Assembly: GCF_003260195.1 (NCBI RefSeq)
Contig: NZ_QEIH01000001.1
Span: 248,001-312,000 of the forward strand
Length of the DNA stretch: 64,000 nucleotides
Source of the DNA: Lutibacter citreus
GTDB taxonomy: Bacteria > Bacteroidota > Bacteroidia > Flavobacteriales > Flavobacteriaceae
Direction of reading: 5' to 3'
Below are positions 35,736 through 44,420 of this stretch, one piece after another. The notes below the pieces were generated by a model. That model saw only the letters and a list, made by a program, of their open reading frames with translations, made no database searches and was not told where the DNA came from. Positions within the stretch are counted from its first letter, which is position 1. Each line of letters opens with the position of its first letter. The position numbers and the translations under genes were made by a program.

Positions 35736-35768
35736 ACCATCTTTAATTTTTAAAGGTGGTTTTTTTTA
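35736..35768 (+). terminator. intrinsic terminator after ppa
   Basis: ACCATCTTTA pairs with TAAAGGTGGT (one G-U) and eight T follow. Confidence 0.85.
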
Positions 35769-35831
35769 TTAATTCCATTTTGTTACATTTAACCAACCAA
35801 AATTAATTAATTAAATTAACAAAATAATCAA

Positions 35832-38207
35832 ATGAATTTATTAGTAAATTATTTACCCTTATTTGGGGTTGTTGCTCTTGCGTTTGTTTTTCTCAAAAAT
35901 AATTGGGTATCAAAACAAGACGGAGGAGATGCGAAAATGGCTAGAATAGCCAAAAATATTGCTGTAGGAGCAATGGCCTTTTTAAAAGCAGAATATAAAG
36001 TACTTGCTATTTTTGTAGTAGCAGTTGCCATATTGTTATTTTTTAAAGGATCAAATGAAGTAGGTTCAAACGGAATGGTAGCAGTATCATTTATTATTGG
36101 AGCTGTATGTTCAGCTTTAGCTGGATTCATAGGAATGAAAGTCGCAACTAAAGCAAATGTTAGAACAACACAAGCTGCTAAAGAATCATTAGGGAAAGCA
36201 CTAGAAGTTGCTTTTGCTGGTGGTGCTGTAATGGGCTTAGGTGTTGTAGGTTTAGGTATTTTAGGTTTAAGTGGTTTATTTATGTTATACCAAAGCTTAT
36301 GGCCTGGAGCTGAAAATTTATCAATGGTTTTAAATGTGCTTTCAGGTTTTTCATTGGGAGCTTCATCTATAGCCTTATTTGCTCGTGTGGGTGGTGGTAT
36401 TTATACCAAAGCGGCCGATGTTGGAGCAGATTTAGTGGGTAAAGTAGAAGCTGGGATACCTGAAGATCACCCGTTAAACCCTGCTACTATTGCAGATAAC
36501 GTAGGAGATAATGTAGGAGATGTTGCGGGTATGGGAGCTGATTTATTTGAATCATATGTAGGTTCAATTATTGGTACTATGGTATTGGGAGCTTTTATTT
36601 TAACACCTAATTTGGATGGGTTAGGAGCCGTATACTTGCCTTTAGTACTTGGCGCTGTAGGTATTTTAATGTCTATATTAGGAACATTCTTTGTAAAAGT
36701 AAAAGATGGTGGTAATCCTCAAACAGCTTTGAATATAGGAGAGTTTGGATCAGCAGCATTAATGGTTGTAGCATCTTACTTTATAATTAATGCATTAATT
36801 CCAGAAGCTGTAGAAGGTTTGCCTTTTGGAGCAATGGGTGTGTTTTGGGCAACCATAGCAGGTTTAGTTGCAGGTTTGGGTGTTGGAAAAATAACAGAAT
36901 ATTATACGGCTACTGGTAAAAAACCAGTAATGTCAATTGTAAAGCAATCTGAAACAGGAGCAGCTACAAATATTATTGCAGGATTAGGTGTTGGTATGAT
37001 GAGTACAGCTATTCCAATTCTTTTAATTGCAGCAGCAATTATGGTTTCACATTATTTTGCAGGATTATATGGTATTGCAATTGCAGCAGTGGGTATGTTA
37101 GCAAATACAGGAATTCAATTAGCAGTTGATGCTTATGGTCCTATTTGTGATAATGCTGGTGGAATTGCTGAAATGGCAGAATTACCTAAGGAAGTTCGTG
37201 AACGTACAGATAAATTAGATGCTGTTGGTAATACAACCGCAGCAGTTGGAAAAGGGTTTGCTATTGCTTCTGCAGCGTTAACTGCCTTGGCTTTATTTGC
37301 TGCCTTTATGAAAACGGCTAATGTTACTGCTATTGATGTATCTCAGCCTCAAATTATGGCAGGTTTACTAGTTGGTGGAATGTTACCATTTGTATTTTCT
37401 GCATTATCAATGAATGCTGTAGGTAGAGCTGCAATGGCAATGATTGAGGAAGTGCGCCGCCAATTTAGAGATATTCCTGAGTTAAAAGCAGCCTTAGGAG
37501 TTATGCGTAAGTATGATTCTGATATGACAAAAGCTTCTAAAGAAGATAGAGCAATTTTTGATGCTGCTGATGGTGTTGCAGATTACGGAAAATGTATTGA
37601 TATTTCTACGAAAGCATCTATTAGAGAAATGGTATTACCTGGTTTATTAGCAATATTAGTTCCAGTTGCGGTAGGTTTTATTGGTGGTGCTGAAATGCTT
37701 GGAGGATTACTGGCTGGAGTTACAACTTGTGGTGTTTTAATGGCTATTTTTCAGTCAAATGCAGGAGGTGCTTGGGATAATGCTAAAAAAACAATAGAAG
37801 AAGATGGTAGAAAAGGAACGGATGCTCATAAAGCGTCTGTTGTTGGTGATACTGTTGGGGATCCATTTAAAGATACATCAGGGCCGTCATTAAATATTTT
37901 GTTAAAGTTAATGTCTGTTGTAGCTTTGGTAATTGCACCAAGTATCGCTATTAGTTCAACTGATTTAGCTGAATATTCATCTGAAAGTGAAGCTACTGAA
38001 TTAGTGTCTGAGCAAATTACAAAAGATATTAAAGTAGAAATGGAGTCTAATGTTGATGGAACAGTAAAAGCTACTGTCATAACTTCTATTACTGAAAATG
38101 GTAAATCTATAGTTGAAAAACAAGTGTTTGAAGGACCTGAGGAGGTTGTAAATAAACAAATAAAAGCTTTAAAGAATGTTAAAGTTTCAGTTGCTGAAAA
38201 AGTTTAA
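35832..38207 (+). CDS. hppA: membrane-bound ion-pumping pyrophosphatase
   Basis: This enzyme couples pyrophosphate hydrolysis to proton or sodium export. The 791-residue protein has about 16 membrane segments. The catalytic loop [19 protein letters not shown] is followed by [20 protein letters not shown]; a second acidic loop is [16 protein letters not shown] and a third is [17 protein letters not shown]. The segment [18 protein letters not shown] has Ala where potassium-independent enzymes carry Lys, suggesting the potassium-dependent class. Proton versus sodium pumping is not settled. After the last membrane segment an acidic tail of roughly 75 residues extends the protein. Confidence 0.95.
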   Translation: MNLLVNYLPLFGVVALAFVFLKNNWVSKQDGGDAKMARIAKNIAVGAMAFLKAEYKVLAIFVVAVAILLFFKGSNEVGSNGMVAVSFIIGAVCSALAGFIGMKVATKANVRTTQAAKESLGKALEVAFAGGAVMGLGVVGLGILGLSGLFMLYQSLWPGAENLSMVLNVLSGFSLGASSIALFARVGGGIYTKAADVGADLVGKVEAGIPEDHPLNPATIADNVGDNVGDVAGMGADLFESYVGSIIGTMVLGAFILTPNLDGLGAVYLPLVLGAVGILMSILGTFFVKVKDGGNPQTALNIGEFGSAALMVVASYFIINALIPEAVEGLPFGAMGVFWATIAGLVAGLGVGKITEYYTATGKKPVMSIVKQSETGAATNIIAGLGVGMMSTAIPILLIAAAIMVSHYFAGLYGIAIAAVGMLANTGIQLAVDAYGPICDNAGGIAEMAELPKEVRERTDKLDAVGNTTAAVGKGFAIASAALTALALFAAFMKTANVTAIDVSQPQIMAGLLVGGMLPFVFSALSMNAVGRAAMAMIEEVRRQFRDIPELKAALGVMRKYDSDMTKASKEDRAIFDAADGVADYGKCIDISTKASIREMVLPGLLAILVPVAVGFIGGAEMLGGLLAGVTTCGVLMAIFQSNAGGAWDNAKKTIEEDGRKGTDAHKASVVGDTVGDPFKDTSGPSLNILLKLMSVVALVIAPSIAISSTDLAEYSSESEATELVSEQITKDIKVEMESNVDGTVKATVITSITENGKSIVEKQVFEGPEEVVNKQIKALKNVKVSVAEKV

Positions 38208-38247
38208 TTGAAATTTTCATTTTAACTAGTTAGGTTTTATTCAATAT

Positions 38248-38280
38248 AAAAAAGACCCACAATTTGTGGGTCTTTTTTAT
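38248..38280. terminator. bidirectional terminator between hppA and the DUF6146 gene
   Basis: GACCCACAA and its near-complement around TTTGTGGGTC, flanked by A-run on the left and T-run on the right. Confidence 0.9.
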
Positions 38281-38287
38281 GCTATTT

Positions 38288-38689
38288 TTAGAATACTTGT
38301 TTGTATTTGTATTCAACAAATTTAAAATAATTATAGAGTTTATAATTCACTTCTAATCCATAATCTGTATGTACATCATAGTTTATTTCATTTTCATAAA
38401 TGTTACTATTAAATTTTAAAGGATTTTTATGTCTAATATTCCATTCGGTAACATAAAAATTATTTCTTATTTCATAATAATTTTGAGAATAGAAATTTTT
38501 AGGTTTAGCAATAGAAATTAAATATGTTTGAAAACCAGGATCTATAATTATTATTTCGTACTCTAATTTATCATTTGCTATTCTAACCGCTCCTTCCGGA
38601 AGTTGTTTTTCGCTGGGTGCGGTTTTGGTGGTTGAACCACAGCTAATTATGAATGATAGGATTACAATAAATGATATTATTTTTTTCAT
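38288..38689 (-). CDS. DUF6146-type lipoprotein
   Basis: A 133-residue lipoprotein: signal MKKIISFIVILSFIISCGST with Cys 17. The mature part resembles the flavobacterial DUF6146 family (YEIIIIDPGFQTYL, KNFYSQNYYEIRNNFYVTEWN, DYGLEVNYKLYNYFKFVEYKYKQ). Unknown function; expected in the periplasm anchored to inner or outer membrane. It is a single gene convergent with hppA. Confidence 0.8.
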   Translation of the reverse strand: MKKIISFIVILSFIISCGSTTKTAPSEKQLPEGAVRIANDKLEYEIIIIDPGFQTYLISIAKPKNFYSQNYYEIRNNFYVTEWNIRHKNPLKFNSNIYENEINYDVHTDYGLEVNYKLYNYFKFVEYKYKQVF

Positions 38690-38875
38690 GACTATGGTAT
38701 TTAACTATTTAATTTCAACAAAAATCGTTCCAGTAAAGAAGTATATTATTTAAAAATAATTAGCTGGGTATTTTAATATGATATTAAGGTACGTATATTT
38801 AAATTAAATTTATCTATCTAAATATTAGTTGTTTTCTGAGTTAGATTAAAAAACATTATAAATTATTGTATAAGT

Positions 38876-39439
38876 ATGAATAAAACTAGATGTGCATGGT
38901 GTGGAAATGACCCACTTTATATTGAATACCACGATAAAGAATGGGGAGTTCCGGTTTATGATGATGAGAAATTATTTGAGTTTTTAATTTTAGAAACATT
39001 TCAAGCTGGATTAAGTTGGATAACTGTTTTAAGGAAAAGAGAAAATTTTAGAGCTGCTTTTGATAATTTCAATTATAAAATAATAGCAAATTATAAGGAA
39101 GATAAGTTTGAAGAATTAATTAATAATGCCGGAATTATCAGAAATAAACTTAAAATAAAAGCAACAATAGCCAATGCTAGTTCTTTTATGATAATTCAGA
39201 AAGAATTTGGCTCGTTTTCAAAATATATTTGGGGTTTCACCAATGGAAAATCAATAAAAAATAATTGGAAAGATTTAAATGATGTGCCTGCAACTACTAA
39301 GATTTCTGATTTAATTTCAAAAGATTTAAAAAAGAGAGGTTTTAAATTTGTTGGTTCAACAGTAATTTATGCACATATGCAAGCAACTGGAATGATTAAT
39401 GATCACGTTTCCAGTTGTTTTAGATACAATCAAGTTTAG
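38876..39439 (+). CDS. tag: DNA-3-methyladenine glycosylase I
   Basis: Tag excises 3-methyladenine from alkylated DNA. The 187 residues carry the zinc-binding ends of the family: CAWCGNDPLYIEYHDKEWG (Cys 6, His 19) at the start and NDHVSSC near the C-terminus, equivalent to the E. coli Cys4/His17/His175/Cys179 set. LILETFQAGLSWITVLRKRE contains the base-specificity Glu. It is a single gene, convergent with the SRPBCC protein gene 12 bases away. Confidence 0.96.
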   Translation: MNKTRCAWCGNDPLYIEYHDKEWGVPVYDDEKLFEFLILETFQAGLSWITVLRKRENFRAAFDNFNYKIIANYKEDKFEELINNAGIIRNKLKIKATIANASSFMIIQKEFGSFSKYIWGFTNGKSIKNNWKDLNDVPATTKISDLISKDLKKRGFKFVGSTVIYAHMQATGMINDHVSSCFRYNQV

Positions 39440-39451
39440 TTAAATGAGCCT

Positions 39452-40462
39452 CTATTCTATTGGAATATAAATTTCTGTAATCCAACTTGCAGGGTTTGGA
39501 TTATCAATAGGTCTTATTTTATAAACTTCATATGGTTCTCCATTTTCCAATTGGGTAAATCCTTGTTCAGAAAGTGCTTTATAGGCTGCTTCCCACGCTT
39601 TGTAGGAATATTGGTAACTTCCTTTGTAAATGGTTTTAAAAGTTTTTTGAGGCTCTAAAAGACCAGTTAGAATAGAAGACGAAGTATTAATTTTTTCACT
39701 AACAGGTATACAAGTCGAAAACGTTGTTGAATTGTTAGTTTCATCCCAATTATGAGTTAATAGAAATGGTTTACCAGCAGAGTCAATAGAATTCAATGTC
39801 ATATATTCTTGTACTTCAGTGAACATTTTACCCATTAATATGTCAGCTTCAGTTGTTTTACAAGTTGTTTTTTGATATAAATAAAACCCACCTCCATGCT
39901 CAACTTCGCCAATAATTTTAAAAGAATGTTTATCCATTTCCTTTAAAAGGTAGGTTTCAAGTAATTCAAGACCTCTATTGTACATTGGAGTCATGTTTTT
40001 TTCTATACCACCTTGGGTTAGCCAATATGCTTTTTCTGTAAAGGTGCTTTTACCACGCATTCCCCAGGTAACTTTATTTCCGTTTTCAGTATAATTAATA
40101 TCCCAATATATTTCAGGCGTACTACCTGTTCCAAAATCTATTTGTTGAATAATCTCTTTGTTTGGAACTAAAGAAAGTGTTTTCATAGATCCATTTCCTT
40201 CTTTACCTATCCAACTATAACTGGCTCCAATGCCAGAAGTAACATCAGGATATGACGCAACAATTGTTGGGTCTATCTCGTACCAAGGTCCCCAATGTTG
40301 CCAAGTTTTATAGTCGTTTATTGTGTTAAAAATTAATTCTTTTGGCGCTTTTATGGTTTTGTTAGCACTAACATCGTATTCTGAATCTAGTGTAGAAATG
40401 TATATGGAAAAACCAATAGTTAAAATTAAAACTAATAATAGAATATATTTTAGATATTTCAT
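39452..40462 (-). CDS. membrane-anchored SRPBCC protein with GyrI-like effector domain
   Basis: A 336-residue protein. One N-terminal membrane segment (about residues 4-22). Residues 30-175 form an SRPBCC (START-like) ligand-binding fold typical of polyketide cyclase-like proteins (VSANKTIKAPKELIFNTIND, YKTWQHWGPW). Residues 180-336 resemble the GyrI/AraC effector-binding domain, which binds small hydrophobic molecules (KTIYKGSYQYSYKAWEAAY, ITEIYIPIE). No DNA-binding domain is present. The combination suggests binding of a lipid-like or aromatic ligand; no function is known. Confidence 0.83.
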   Translation of the reverse strand: MKYLKYILLLVLILTIGFSIYISTLDSEYDVSANKTIKAPKELIFNTINDYKTWQHWGPWYEIDPTIVASYPDVTSGIGASYSWIGKEGNGSMKTLSLVPNKEIIQQIDFGTGSTPEIYWDINYTENGNKVTWGMRGKSTFTEKAYWLTQGGIEKNMTPMYNRGLELLETYLLKEMDKHSFKIIGEVEHGGGFYLYQKTTCKTTEADILMGKMFTEVQEYMTLNSIDSAGKPFLLTHNWDETNNSTTFSTCIPVSEKINTSSSILTGLLEPQKTFKTIYKGSYQYSYKAWEAAYKALSEQGFTQLENGEPYEVYKIRPIDNPNPASWITEIYIPIE

Positions 40463-40555
40463 AAAAAAGGGAATTAAACAAAGTTACAATGCTAATTTAA
40501 CAATTATAATATTTTAAATTCACTAAATTTGGATTTTAAAATTAAAAAGTAGAAA

Positions 40556-42586
40556 ATGAAGATTAAATATTTAATGTTATTGTTAATTTCAACGTTAACA
40601 ATATTTTCTTGTAAACAAGAAAAAGAAGTTGAAAATAAAGTAAAAGTTGAAGAAGCTTTTAATTATAATTTAGAGCAATTTGCTGATATAAAGATTTTAA
40701 GATATCAAATCCCCGGTTTTGATGAGCTTTCATTAAGACAAAAAAAATTGGTTTATTTCTTATCTCAGGCAGGATTATCAGGTAGAGATATTATGTATGA
40801 TCAAAACTACCGTCATAATTTAGAGATTAGAAGAGATTTAGAAAATATTTATCAAAATTATACAGGAGATAAAACAACTAAAGATTGGGCTGATTTTGAA
40901 ACTTATTTAAAGCGTATTTGGTTTTCAAACGGAATTCATCATCATTATTCAAACGATAAATTTATTCCTGAATTTTCAAAAGAATATTTTAATTCACTTT
41001 TAAAAGCAACAAACACAACTCTTAAAGGAGAAGCTTATGATGTTCTTTTTAATGATTCTGATAGTAAAAAAGTAAATTTAGATGAAAGTAAAGGTTTAAT
41101 TGCAGGTTCTGCAGTTAATTTCTATTCGCCAAATGTAACAGCTAAAGATATTGACAATTATTATGCGGCTAAAGTAGACAGAACTGATGATACACCGATT
41201 GAATACGGATTAAATTCTAAGTTGGTTAAAAAAGCAGATGGATCTTTAGAAGAAAAAGTTTGGAAAGTAGGAGGAATGTATAGCAAATCAATTGAAAAGA
41301 TTGTGTACTGGTTAACAAAAGCAAGTGAAGTTGCTGAAAATGAAAAACAAGCCAATGCTATTAAATTGCTTATTAAGTATTATGAAACTGGAGATCTAGA
41401 AATTTGGGATGATTATAATATTGCTTGGGCTACAAATACCGAAGGAGATATTGATTACATAAATGGATTTATTGAAGTTTATAACGATCCAAAAGCTTAT
41501 AGAGGATCATACGAAACAGTTATTCAAATTAAGGATTTTGATATGTCTAAAAAAATGGCCGTTGTATCTGAAAATGCGCAATGGTTTGAAGACAATTCAA
41601 CACTATTACCTGAACACAAAAAGAAAAATGTTGTAGGGGTTTCATATAAAACAGTTAATGTGGCCTCTGAAGCTGGTGATTCTTCACCTTCTACTCCAAT
41701 TGGTGTTAACCTACCAAATAATAATTGGATACGCCAACATCATGGTTCTAAATCTGTTTCATTAGGAAATTTAATTGAAGCATATAGCCAAGCTGGAGGA
41801 ACAGACAGATTAAAAGAGTTTGCTTATGATGAAGATGAGATAAATGCTGAAATAAAATACGGAGAAACAGCTGATAAATTACATACATCATTACATGAAG
41901 TAATTGGTCATGCAAGTGGAAAAATTAATCCAGGAGTAGGGCAGCCAAAAGAAACTTTACAAAATTATGCATCAACTTTAGAGGAGGCTCGTGCAGATTT
42001 AGTTGGTTTGTATTATTTACCTGACACAAAATTGGTTGAAATGAAAATTTCTCCAAATGCAGCAGGAATTGGTAAGGCAGCTTATGACGGTTATATTAGA
42101 AATGGATTATTAACGCAATTAGTTCGTTTAAATTTAGGAGATGATATAGAAGAGGCTCATATGAGAAACAGACAATTAGTTGCGGCTTGGGCTTTTGAAA
42201 AAGGTAAAAGTGATAATGTGATAGAAAAAGTAGTTAAGGATAATAAAACTTATTTTGTTGTTAGAGATTATGCAAAACTTAGATATTTGTTTGGAGAATT
42301 ATTGAAAGAAATTCAACGAATTAAATCTGAAGGTGATTTTGAAGCAGGAAAAGCATTGGTTGAAAATTATGGTGTAAAAGTTGATCAGGCAATTCATAAA
42401 GAAGTTTTAGAACGTAACAGTAAATTTAAATCGGCTCCTTATAGTGGGTTCGTAAATCCTGTGTTAACTCCTGAATTAGATGCAAATGGAAACATTGTTA
42501 ATGTAAAGGTTGTACAACCTAAGAGTTTTACGGAACAAATGTTAAGTTATGCAAAAAATTATACAACATTACCAAATGTAAATTAG
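40556..42586 (+). CDS. M49-family dipeptidyl peptidase III, lipoprotein
   Basis: A 676-residue zinc peptidase that removes dipeptides from oligopeptides. The lipoprotein signal is MKIKYLMLLLISTLTIFSCK (Cys 19). The bacterial M49 zinc motif HEVIGH is at residues 447-452 and the second ligand Glu lies in EEARADLVGLY (476-486). Eukaryotic enzymes have HELLGH; HEVIGH is usual in Bacteroidota. It should act in the periplasm or on the cell surface on peptides from secreted proteases. A long hairpin terminator follows. Confidence 0.93.
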   Translation: MKIKYLMLLLISTLTIFSCKQEKEVENKVKVEEAFNYNLEQFADIKILRYQIPGFDELSLRQKKLVYFLSQAGLSGRDIMYDQNYRHNLEIRRDLENIYQNYTGDKTTKDWADFETYLKRIWFSNGIHHHYSNDKFIPEFSKEYFNSLLKATNTTLKGEAYDVLFNDSDSKKVNLDESKGLIAGSAVNFYSPNVTAKDIDNYYAAKVDRTDDTPIEYGLNSKLVKKADGSLEEKVWKVGGMYSKSIEKIVYWLTKASEVAENEKQANAIKLLIKYYETGDLEIWDDYNIAWATNTEGDIDYINGFIEVYNDPKAYRGSYETVIQIKDFDMSKKMAVVSENAQWFEDNSTLLPEHKKKNVVGVSYKTVNVASEAGDSSPSTPIGVNLPNNNWIRQHHGSKSVSLGNLIEAYSQAGGTDRLKEFAYDEDEINAEIKYGETADKLHTSLHEVIGHASGKINPGVGQPKETLQNYASTLEEARADLVGLYYLPDTKLVEMKISPNAAGIGKAAYDGYIRNGLLTQLVRLNLGDDIEEAHMRNRQLVAAWAFEKGKSDNVIEKVVKDNKTYFVVRDYAKLRYLFGELLKEIQRIKSEGDFEAGKALVENYGVKVDQAIHKEVLERNSKFKSAPYSGFVNPVLTPELDANGNIVNVKVVQPKSFTEQMLSYAKNYTTLPNVN

Positions 42587-42607
42587 TATAATATTACAAA
42601 TAGAGGT

Positions 42608-42697
42608 AAAAAAGAGGCTATCTAAAAATTAATAAAAATCGTTATTCTGAATTTATTTCAGGTTAATAAAAATTAACTTTTATACAGTCTCTTTTTT
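42608..42697 (+). terminator. long imperfect hairpin after the M49 peptidase gene
   Basis: Arms of 26 bases (42608-42633 and 42672-42697) match at 22 positions, the right arm ending in a T-run. The centre holds a smaller CTGAA/TTTCAG palindrome resembling a dispersed flavobacterial repeat. Terminator activity is likely. Confidence 0.65.
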
Positions 42698-42727
42698 ATT
42701 TTTGGTTTATTCAGATCAAAATTTAAT

Positions 42728-43645
42728 ATGAAGAAAATTAAAGATCCGGGATTTGGTTATTTATCACGTAAAGGAGCTAAAAGTATAATAAATAAAAGAG
42801 GAGGTTCTAATGTTTTACATAAAAATAAAGCTTTTAGTATTAATGATATTTATTCATACATAATTCAAATATCTTGGTTTAAATTTTTCTTGTTAGTATT
42901 CTTATCTTATATAGTTGTTAACTCATTTTTTGCGATTATTTATCTGTTAATTGGAATTGAAGAAATTACATCTCCAACCGGAAATTTATTAGATGATTTT
43001 TTCAATGCATTCTTTTTTAGTGCCCAAACTATTACCACGGTTGGTTATGGAGGTATTTCGCCACAAGGTTTTTTAGGGAATCTTATTTCAAGTTTTCAAG
43101 CATTGGTTGGTTTATTAAGTTTTTCTTTTATTACAGGTTTGCTGTATGGTAGGTTTTCTAAACCCAAAGCAGCAGTTAGATTTAGTGAAAATATTATTTT
43201 AAGAAAATTTAATAATGGAAAAGCAATAATGTTTAAACTAATGAATAGTAGGCCTAACATTATGATTGATCCTGAAGTGACTGTAATTTTTTCTTTAACG
43301 GATAATAAACACTCTAAAGGATTTAAAAGAAATTTTTATAAGTTAAATTTAGAATTAGATAAATTAAAATATTTAACAACAACCTGGACGGTGGTGCACG
43401 AAATTGATGAAGAAAGTCCTTTTTATAATATGTCTAACAACCAAATAAAAATGTTAGATGCTGAATGGTATGTATTAATACAATATCATGATGAAACATT
43501 TGCGCAGAATGTACACCAACTTCATTCTTATCAAATGGAAAATTTATTGGTTGATGTTAAGTTTTCATCTTCTGTACACTTTAATGATCAAGGATTCACT
43601 GTTTTAGATCATCATATTTTAAGTGAAGTTGAAAATTTAGTGTAG
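42728..43645 (+). CDS. inward-rectifier-type potassium channel (KirBac-like)
   Basis: A 305-residue channel. Two membrane segments (about residues 52-78 and 116-139) flank a pore helix and filter TITTVGYGG (near 95-103), and the C-terminal 160 residues match the immunoglobulin-like cytoplasmic domain of Kir channels (AVRFSENIILRKFNNG, FKLMNSRPN, TWTVVHEIDEESPF). The filter reads TVGYGG where most Kir channels have TIGYG. It presumably passes potassium; gating ligands are unknown. Its 3' end overlaps the convergent small membrane gene by nine bases. Confidence 0.92.
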   Translation: MKKIKDPGFGYLSRKGAKSIINKRGGSNVLHKNKAFSINDIYSYIIQISWFKFFLLVFLSYIVVNSFFAIIYLLIGIEEITSPTGNLLDDFFNAFFFSAQTITTVGYGGISPQGFLGNLISSFQALVGLLSFSFITGLLYGRFSKPKAAVRFSENIILRKFNNGKAIMFKLMNSRPNIMIDPEVTVIFSLTDNKHSKGFKRNFYKLNLELDKLKYLTTTWTVVHEIDEESPFYNMSNNQIKMLDAEWYVLIQYHDETFAQNVHQLHSYQMENLLVDVKFSSSVHFNDQGFTVLDHHILSEVENLV

Positions 43646-43822
43646 CGAAAAAGTTATTAAAGCAAATACAACAATAACTAGAAATAAAGATATTACAATA
43701 ATAAAGGTATTTTTATAATGTTTTTTATGAATTTTTATATCTTTTCTATAGCTCCATATCATTGCGAGTGTAAATGCAATCACAAAACAAGCTGCAAATA
43801 TTAATTGACCTTTTGTAAACAT
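43637..43822 (-). CDS. small two-helix membrane protein, unknown
   Basis: A 61-residue protein with two hydrophobic segments (about residues 6-24 and 38-58) joined by a basic loop (YRKDIKIHKKHYKN). It resembles short conserved hypothetical proteins I associate with flavobacteria. Its last nine bases overlap the 3' end of the channel gene, and its start is divergent from the NTP pyrophosphohydrolase gene. No function can be given. Confidence 0.65.
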   Translation of the reverse strand: MFTKGQLIFAACFVIAFTLAMIWSYRKDIKIHKKHYKNTFIIVISLFLVIVVFALITFSLH

Positions 43823-43866
43823 ATTTAATGTGTATATTTAAGCTCAAAAATACGTAAATTATTATT

Positions 43867-44250
43867 ATGAAAAATAAATTAAAAGCAGTAGAAAAGTTTC
43901 ATAAGGCTTTTGGGTTAGGTGTTAAACAGTATCCAACCACAGTAATAACAAAAGAAAAGATGAAATTGCGTTTTGCTTTAATGGAGGAAGAAAATTTAGA
44001 ATATTTGGAAGCTGCTGAAAATAATGATCTTGTAGAGGTGGCTGATGCGCTTGGAGATATGTTATATATTTTATGTGGTACAATACTAGAACACGGAATG
44101 CAACATAAAATTGAAGAAGTTTTTGAAGAAATTCAACGAAGTAATATGAGTAAGCTTGGTGCAGATGGAAAACCAATTTACCGTGAAGATGGTAAGGTAA
44201 TGAAAGGTCCAAATTATTTTAAACCAAATATTGGAGAAATTTTGGGATAG
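43867..44250 (+). CDS. NTP pyrophosphohydrolase (MazG/PRA-PH-like)
   Basis: A 127-residue all-alpha hydrolase. The metal-binding residues lie in LMEEENLEYLEAAE (EExxEY) near residues 39-52 and VEVADALGDMLYIL (ExxDxxGD) near 57-70, typical of the PRA-PH/MazG superfamily as found in phage and flavobacterial dNTP-pool enzymes. The C-terminal segment KLGADGKPIYREDGKVMKGPNYF is a conserved substrate lid in this subgroup. Not part of a histidine operon, so not HisE. Substrate unknown. Confidence 0.9.
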   Translation: MKNKLKAVEKFHKAFGLGVKQYPTTVITKEKMKLRFALMEEENLEYLEAAENNDLVEVADALGDMLYILCGTILEHGMQHKIEEVFEEIQRSNMSKLGADGKPIYREDGKVMKGPNYFKPNIGEILG

Positions 44251-44370
44251 AAAAAAAGAAAATTATTTTTAAAAATTCTTTACAATTGTTCAGAAGAATC
44301 CCATAATTTAATTGAAGAGACTACTTTATTTCATTAGTTATAATGGAACAAAGTTTATCTGAAAGAAAAT

Positions 44371-44420
44371 AAAAAAATCAGGATGTTAAATAAATATTTA
44401 TTTAACATCCTGATTTTTTT
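44371..44420. terminator. bidirectional terminator between the NTP hydrolase and MG2-protein genes
   Basis: A stem of more than 20 bases, including ATCAGGATGTTAAATA and its complement, flanked by seven A on the left and eight T on the right. Confidence 0.92.
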
